Assembly: GCA_030151665.1 (NCBI GenBank)
Contig: JASLDB010000316.1
Coordinates: forward strand, 1 to 7,018
DNA from: Neisseriaceae bacterium
Lineage (GTDB): Bacteria; Pseudomonadota; Gammaproteobacteria; Burkholderiales; Neisseriaceae
Reading direction: 5' to 3'
Length of the DNA stretch: 7,018 bases
Below the pieces are notes generated by a model. It ran no database searches, was not told the DNA's origin, and saw only the letters and a list, made by a program, of their open reading frames with translations. Positions within the stretch are counted from its first letter, which is position 1, and each line of letters starts with the position of its first letter. This document shows, piece after piece, positions 5,337 to 7,018 of the stretch. The position numbers and the translations under genes are program-made.

Positions 5337-7018
5337 ATGAAAGTTCAACGAGAATACCAACAAGGCGCCGGTCATGAAACTTTATCGCAAAGGGATTTGC
5401 CTTTGCGTTTGATTGTCGCCTTTTTTTTGATTTCGGTTTGTTTTTGCATATTAATTGGTCGGTTTTACTATTTACAAGTGATTCGTCATGATGATTATGC
5501 CTTACGCGCTACCAGCAATCGAATCTCATTAATCCCAACACCACCCACTCGTGGCGAAATTACCGACATCAATGGCGTGGTTTTGGCACGCAATTACCCT
5601 GCTTATTCTTTGGAATTGATTCCAAGTGAGCTGGATTTATCTGTTGAAGATACCATCAAAGCATTGTCTGCCTATGTTTCCATCAGCGATGATGATTTAA
5701 AACGATTTAAAAAATTTCGTGCCGAAAGCAGAAAATACGAAAATATTCCATTAAAATTAAAACTTAGCATTGAAGAAGCCAGTAAATTATCTGCTCAGCT
5801 TTACCAATTCAAAGGTGTCGAAATCAATGCACGAACATTTCGCGAATACCCTTATGGTCCATTGCTATCACACATCATCGGCTACATTGGCCGCATTAGC
5901 CAAAAAGACCAAGCCATTTTAAAAGAAAATGAACGGGAAAATCTGTATCGAGGCACCACCCACATTGGTAAACTGGGTCTAGAAAGTTATTACGAAGAGC
6001 AGTTGCATGGCATCCCTGGCTTACAAGAGGTTGAGAAAGACTCTGTGGGCAATGTCGTTCGAGTATTGAATAATGTTGAACCCCAAGCGGGTCAAACATT
6101 AAAACTGTCATTGGATATTCGTGTGCAGCAAAAAGCAGACGAAGCCATGGGAGACAAACGCGGCGCTATCGTGGCCATCAATCCCAAAACAGGTGGCATT
6201 CTTGCCTTGGTATCCAAACCTAGCTTTGACCCCAACCTATTTATTGATGGCATTGATAGTAAAACTTGGAACGAACTCAATACCAACTGGAAACGGCCAA
6301 TGGTCAATCGTGCCATTCAAGGTATTTACCCACCAGGCTCAGTTTTTAAACCCTTTATTGGCATGGCCATGTTAGAAAGTGGCCAGATTAACCAAGGCAC
6401 CATGGTTCCTGCTCCTGGCACTTGGAGTATTCCAGGTTCTTCGCACAAATTCCGTGGTCCATCACGATTTGGTCATGGTACTGTGAACTTATCACGTGCC
6501 ATTCAAGTTTCATCGGATACCTTTTTCTACAAAATCGGCTATGAAATGGGCATTGACAAAGCCAGCCCAATTTTGGCTCAGTTTGGATTAGGCAGCCCAA
6601 CAGGTATTGACTTAAGCCATGAAAATGGTGGCATTTTGCCTTCTCGTGAATGGAAAGAAAAACGCTTTCAAAAATCCAAACCGTCTACTCGCCAGTGGCA
6701 CAGCGCAGATATGGTATCAGTCAGTATTGGTCAAGGCTATAATTCCTACACCCCCTTACAAATGGCGTTTGCTACTGCCATTTTGGCCAATGATGGCATT
6801 GTCTTTAAGCCCCATTTGGTACAACAATTGATTAACCATGAAGCACAAAAAGTAACCCTTATTGAACCCACGCCCACTCGCACCTTGCCCTATTCCAAAA
6901 GCAATTTTGAATACATCAAAAATGCCATGGTTAATGTATTAAGACCAGGTGGCACAGCATGGCGTGTGGGCCAAGGTTTGCAATACAGCATGGGGGGTAA
7001 AACAGGTACAGCACAAGT
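5337..7018 (+). CDS. mrdA: Penicillin-binding protein 2, elongasome DD-transpeptidase (partial, first 560 residues)
   Basis: PBP2 is the class B transpeptidase that cross-links lateral-wall peptidoglycan, working with RodA. My translation from the ATG at 5337 gives a cytoplasmic N-terminus, one membrane anchor (about residues 22-41), the pedestal-domain signature PTRGEITDINGVVLARN (70-86) and a catalytic domain. That domain has the SxxK motif S335-VFK in YPPGSVFKP, the second motif S392-S-D and K555-T-G at the right edge. All three active-site motifs are intact. The reading frame is still open at the window end, inside KTGTAQ. The E. coli homologue is 633 residues, so roughly 70 or more residues are missing. 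The start lies 3 bp after mreD with no recognisable Shine-Dalgarno, suggesting coupling. A T8 run (5421-5428) falls in the anchor. Genus-level databases may label it pbp2 or mrdA. Confidence 0.96.
   Translation, partial: MKVQREYQQGAGHETLSQRDLPLRLIVAFFLISVCFCILIGRFYYLQVIRHDDYALRATSNRISLIPTPPTRGEITDINGVVLARNYPAYSLELIPSELDLSVEDTIKALSAYVSISDDDLKRFKKFRAESRKYENIPLKLKLSIEEASKLSAQLYQFKGVEINARTFREYPYGPLLSHIIGYIGRISQKDQAILKENERENLYRGTTHIGKLGLESYYEEQLHGIPGLQEVEKDSVGNVVRVLNNVEPQAGQTLKLSLDIRVQQKADEAMGDKRGAIVAINPKTGGILALVSKPSFDPNLFIDGIDSKTWNELNTNWKRPMVNRAIQGIYPPGSVFKPFIGMAMLESGQINQGTMVPAPGTWSIPGSSHKFRGPSRFGHGTVNLSRAIQVSSDTFFYKIGYEMGIDKASPILAQFGLGSPTGIDLSHENGGILPSREWKEKRFQKSKPSTRQWHSADMVSVSIGQGYNSYTPLQMAFATAILANDGIVFKPHLVQQLINHEAQKVTLIEPTPTRTLPYSKSNFEYIKNAMVNVLRPGGTAWRVGQGLQYSMGGKTGTAQ

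Noticed and set aside
6121..6375. Short open frames overlapping pbp2 on both strands (also 5896-6111, 6092-6316, 6388-6600, 6619-6831)
   Set aside because: All sit inside the continuous PBP2 frame, which carries the SxxK, SSD and KTG motifs; none has independent support.

Overview
This window is a conserved housekeeping locus from a betaproteobacterium, most likely a low-to-mid-GC member of the Neisseriales. That placement rests on the gene order (gatCAB divergent from mreBCD-PBP2) and on protein stretches that closely resemble Neisseria GatA and GatB as I remember them, such as the GatA C-terminus ending QLNSDWHTKTPL. No database search was possible, so the genus is left open. Having mreB, mreC, mreD and PBP2 together argues for a rod-shaped or filamentous cell; coccoid Neisseria lack mreBCD.

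The left half (1-2663, minus strand) is the gatC-gatA-gatB operon, read right to left. It encodes the tRNA-dependent amidotransferase that makes Gln-tRNA(Gln) and/or Asn-tRNA(Asn) from misacylated precursors. gatC and gatA are complete; gatB runs off the left edge after its first 270 codons. The gaps are short (73 bp gatC-gatA, 44 bp gatA-gatB) and share an identical 13-bp sequence.

Positions 2664-2894 form a 231-bp divergent control region. A perfect TATAAT faces gatC, and a TTGACT/CATAAG pair faces mreB. A 7-bp inverted repeat lies beside the gatC -10 box, and a 10-bp palindrome lies at the predicted mreB transcription start.

The right half (2895-7018, plus strand) is the elongasome operon mreB-mreC-mreD-pbp2 (mrdA). 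MreB is the actin-like filament, MreC the periplasmic scaffold, MreD the multispanning partner and PBP2 the elongation transpeptidase. Spacing tightens along the operon: 31 bp for mreB-mreC, a 4-bp ATGA overlap for mreC-mreD, and 3 bp for mreD-pbp2. PBP2 is cut by the right edge just after its KTG motif. rodA would be the expected next gene but is outside the window.

I found no RNA gene, mobile element, CRISPR array or intrinsic terminator, and no evidence of a new biological system. The observations worth checking are small: the shared 13-mer in the gat gaps, an in-frame duplicated IEEPM segment in MreB, T8 tracts in mreD and pbp2, the symmetric sequences in the divergent promoter region, and the lack of full-length known Neisseriaceae DNA uptake sequences.
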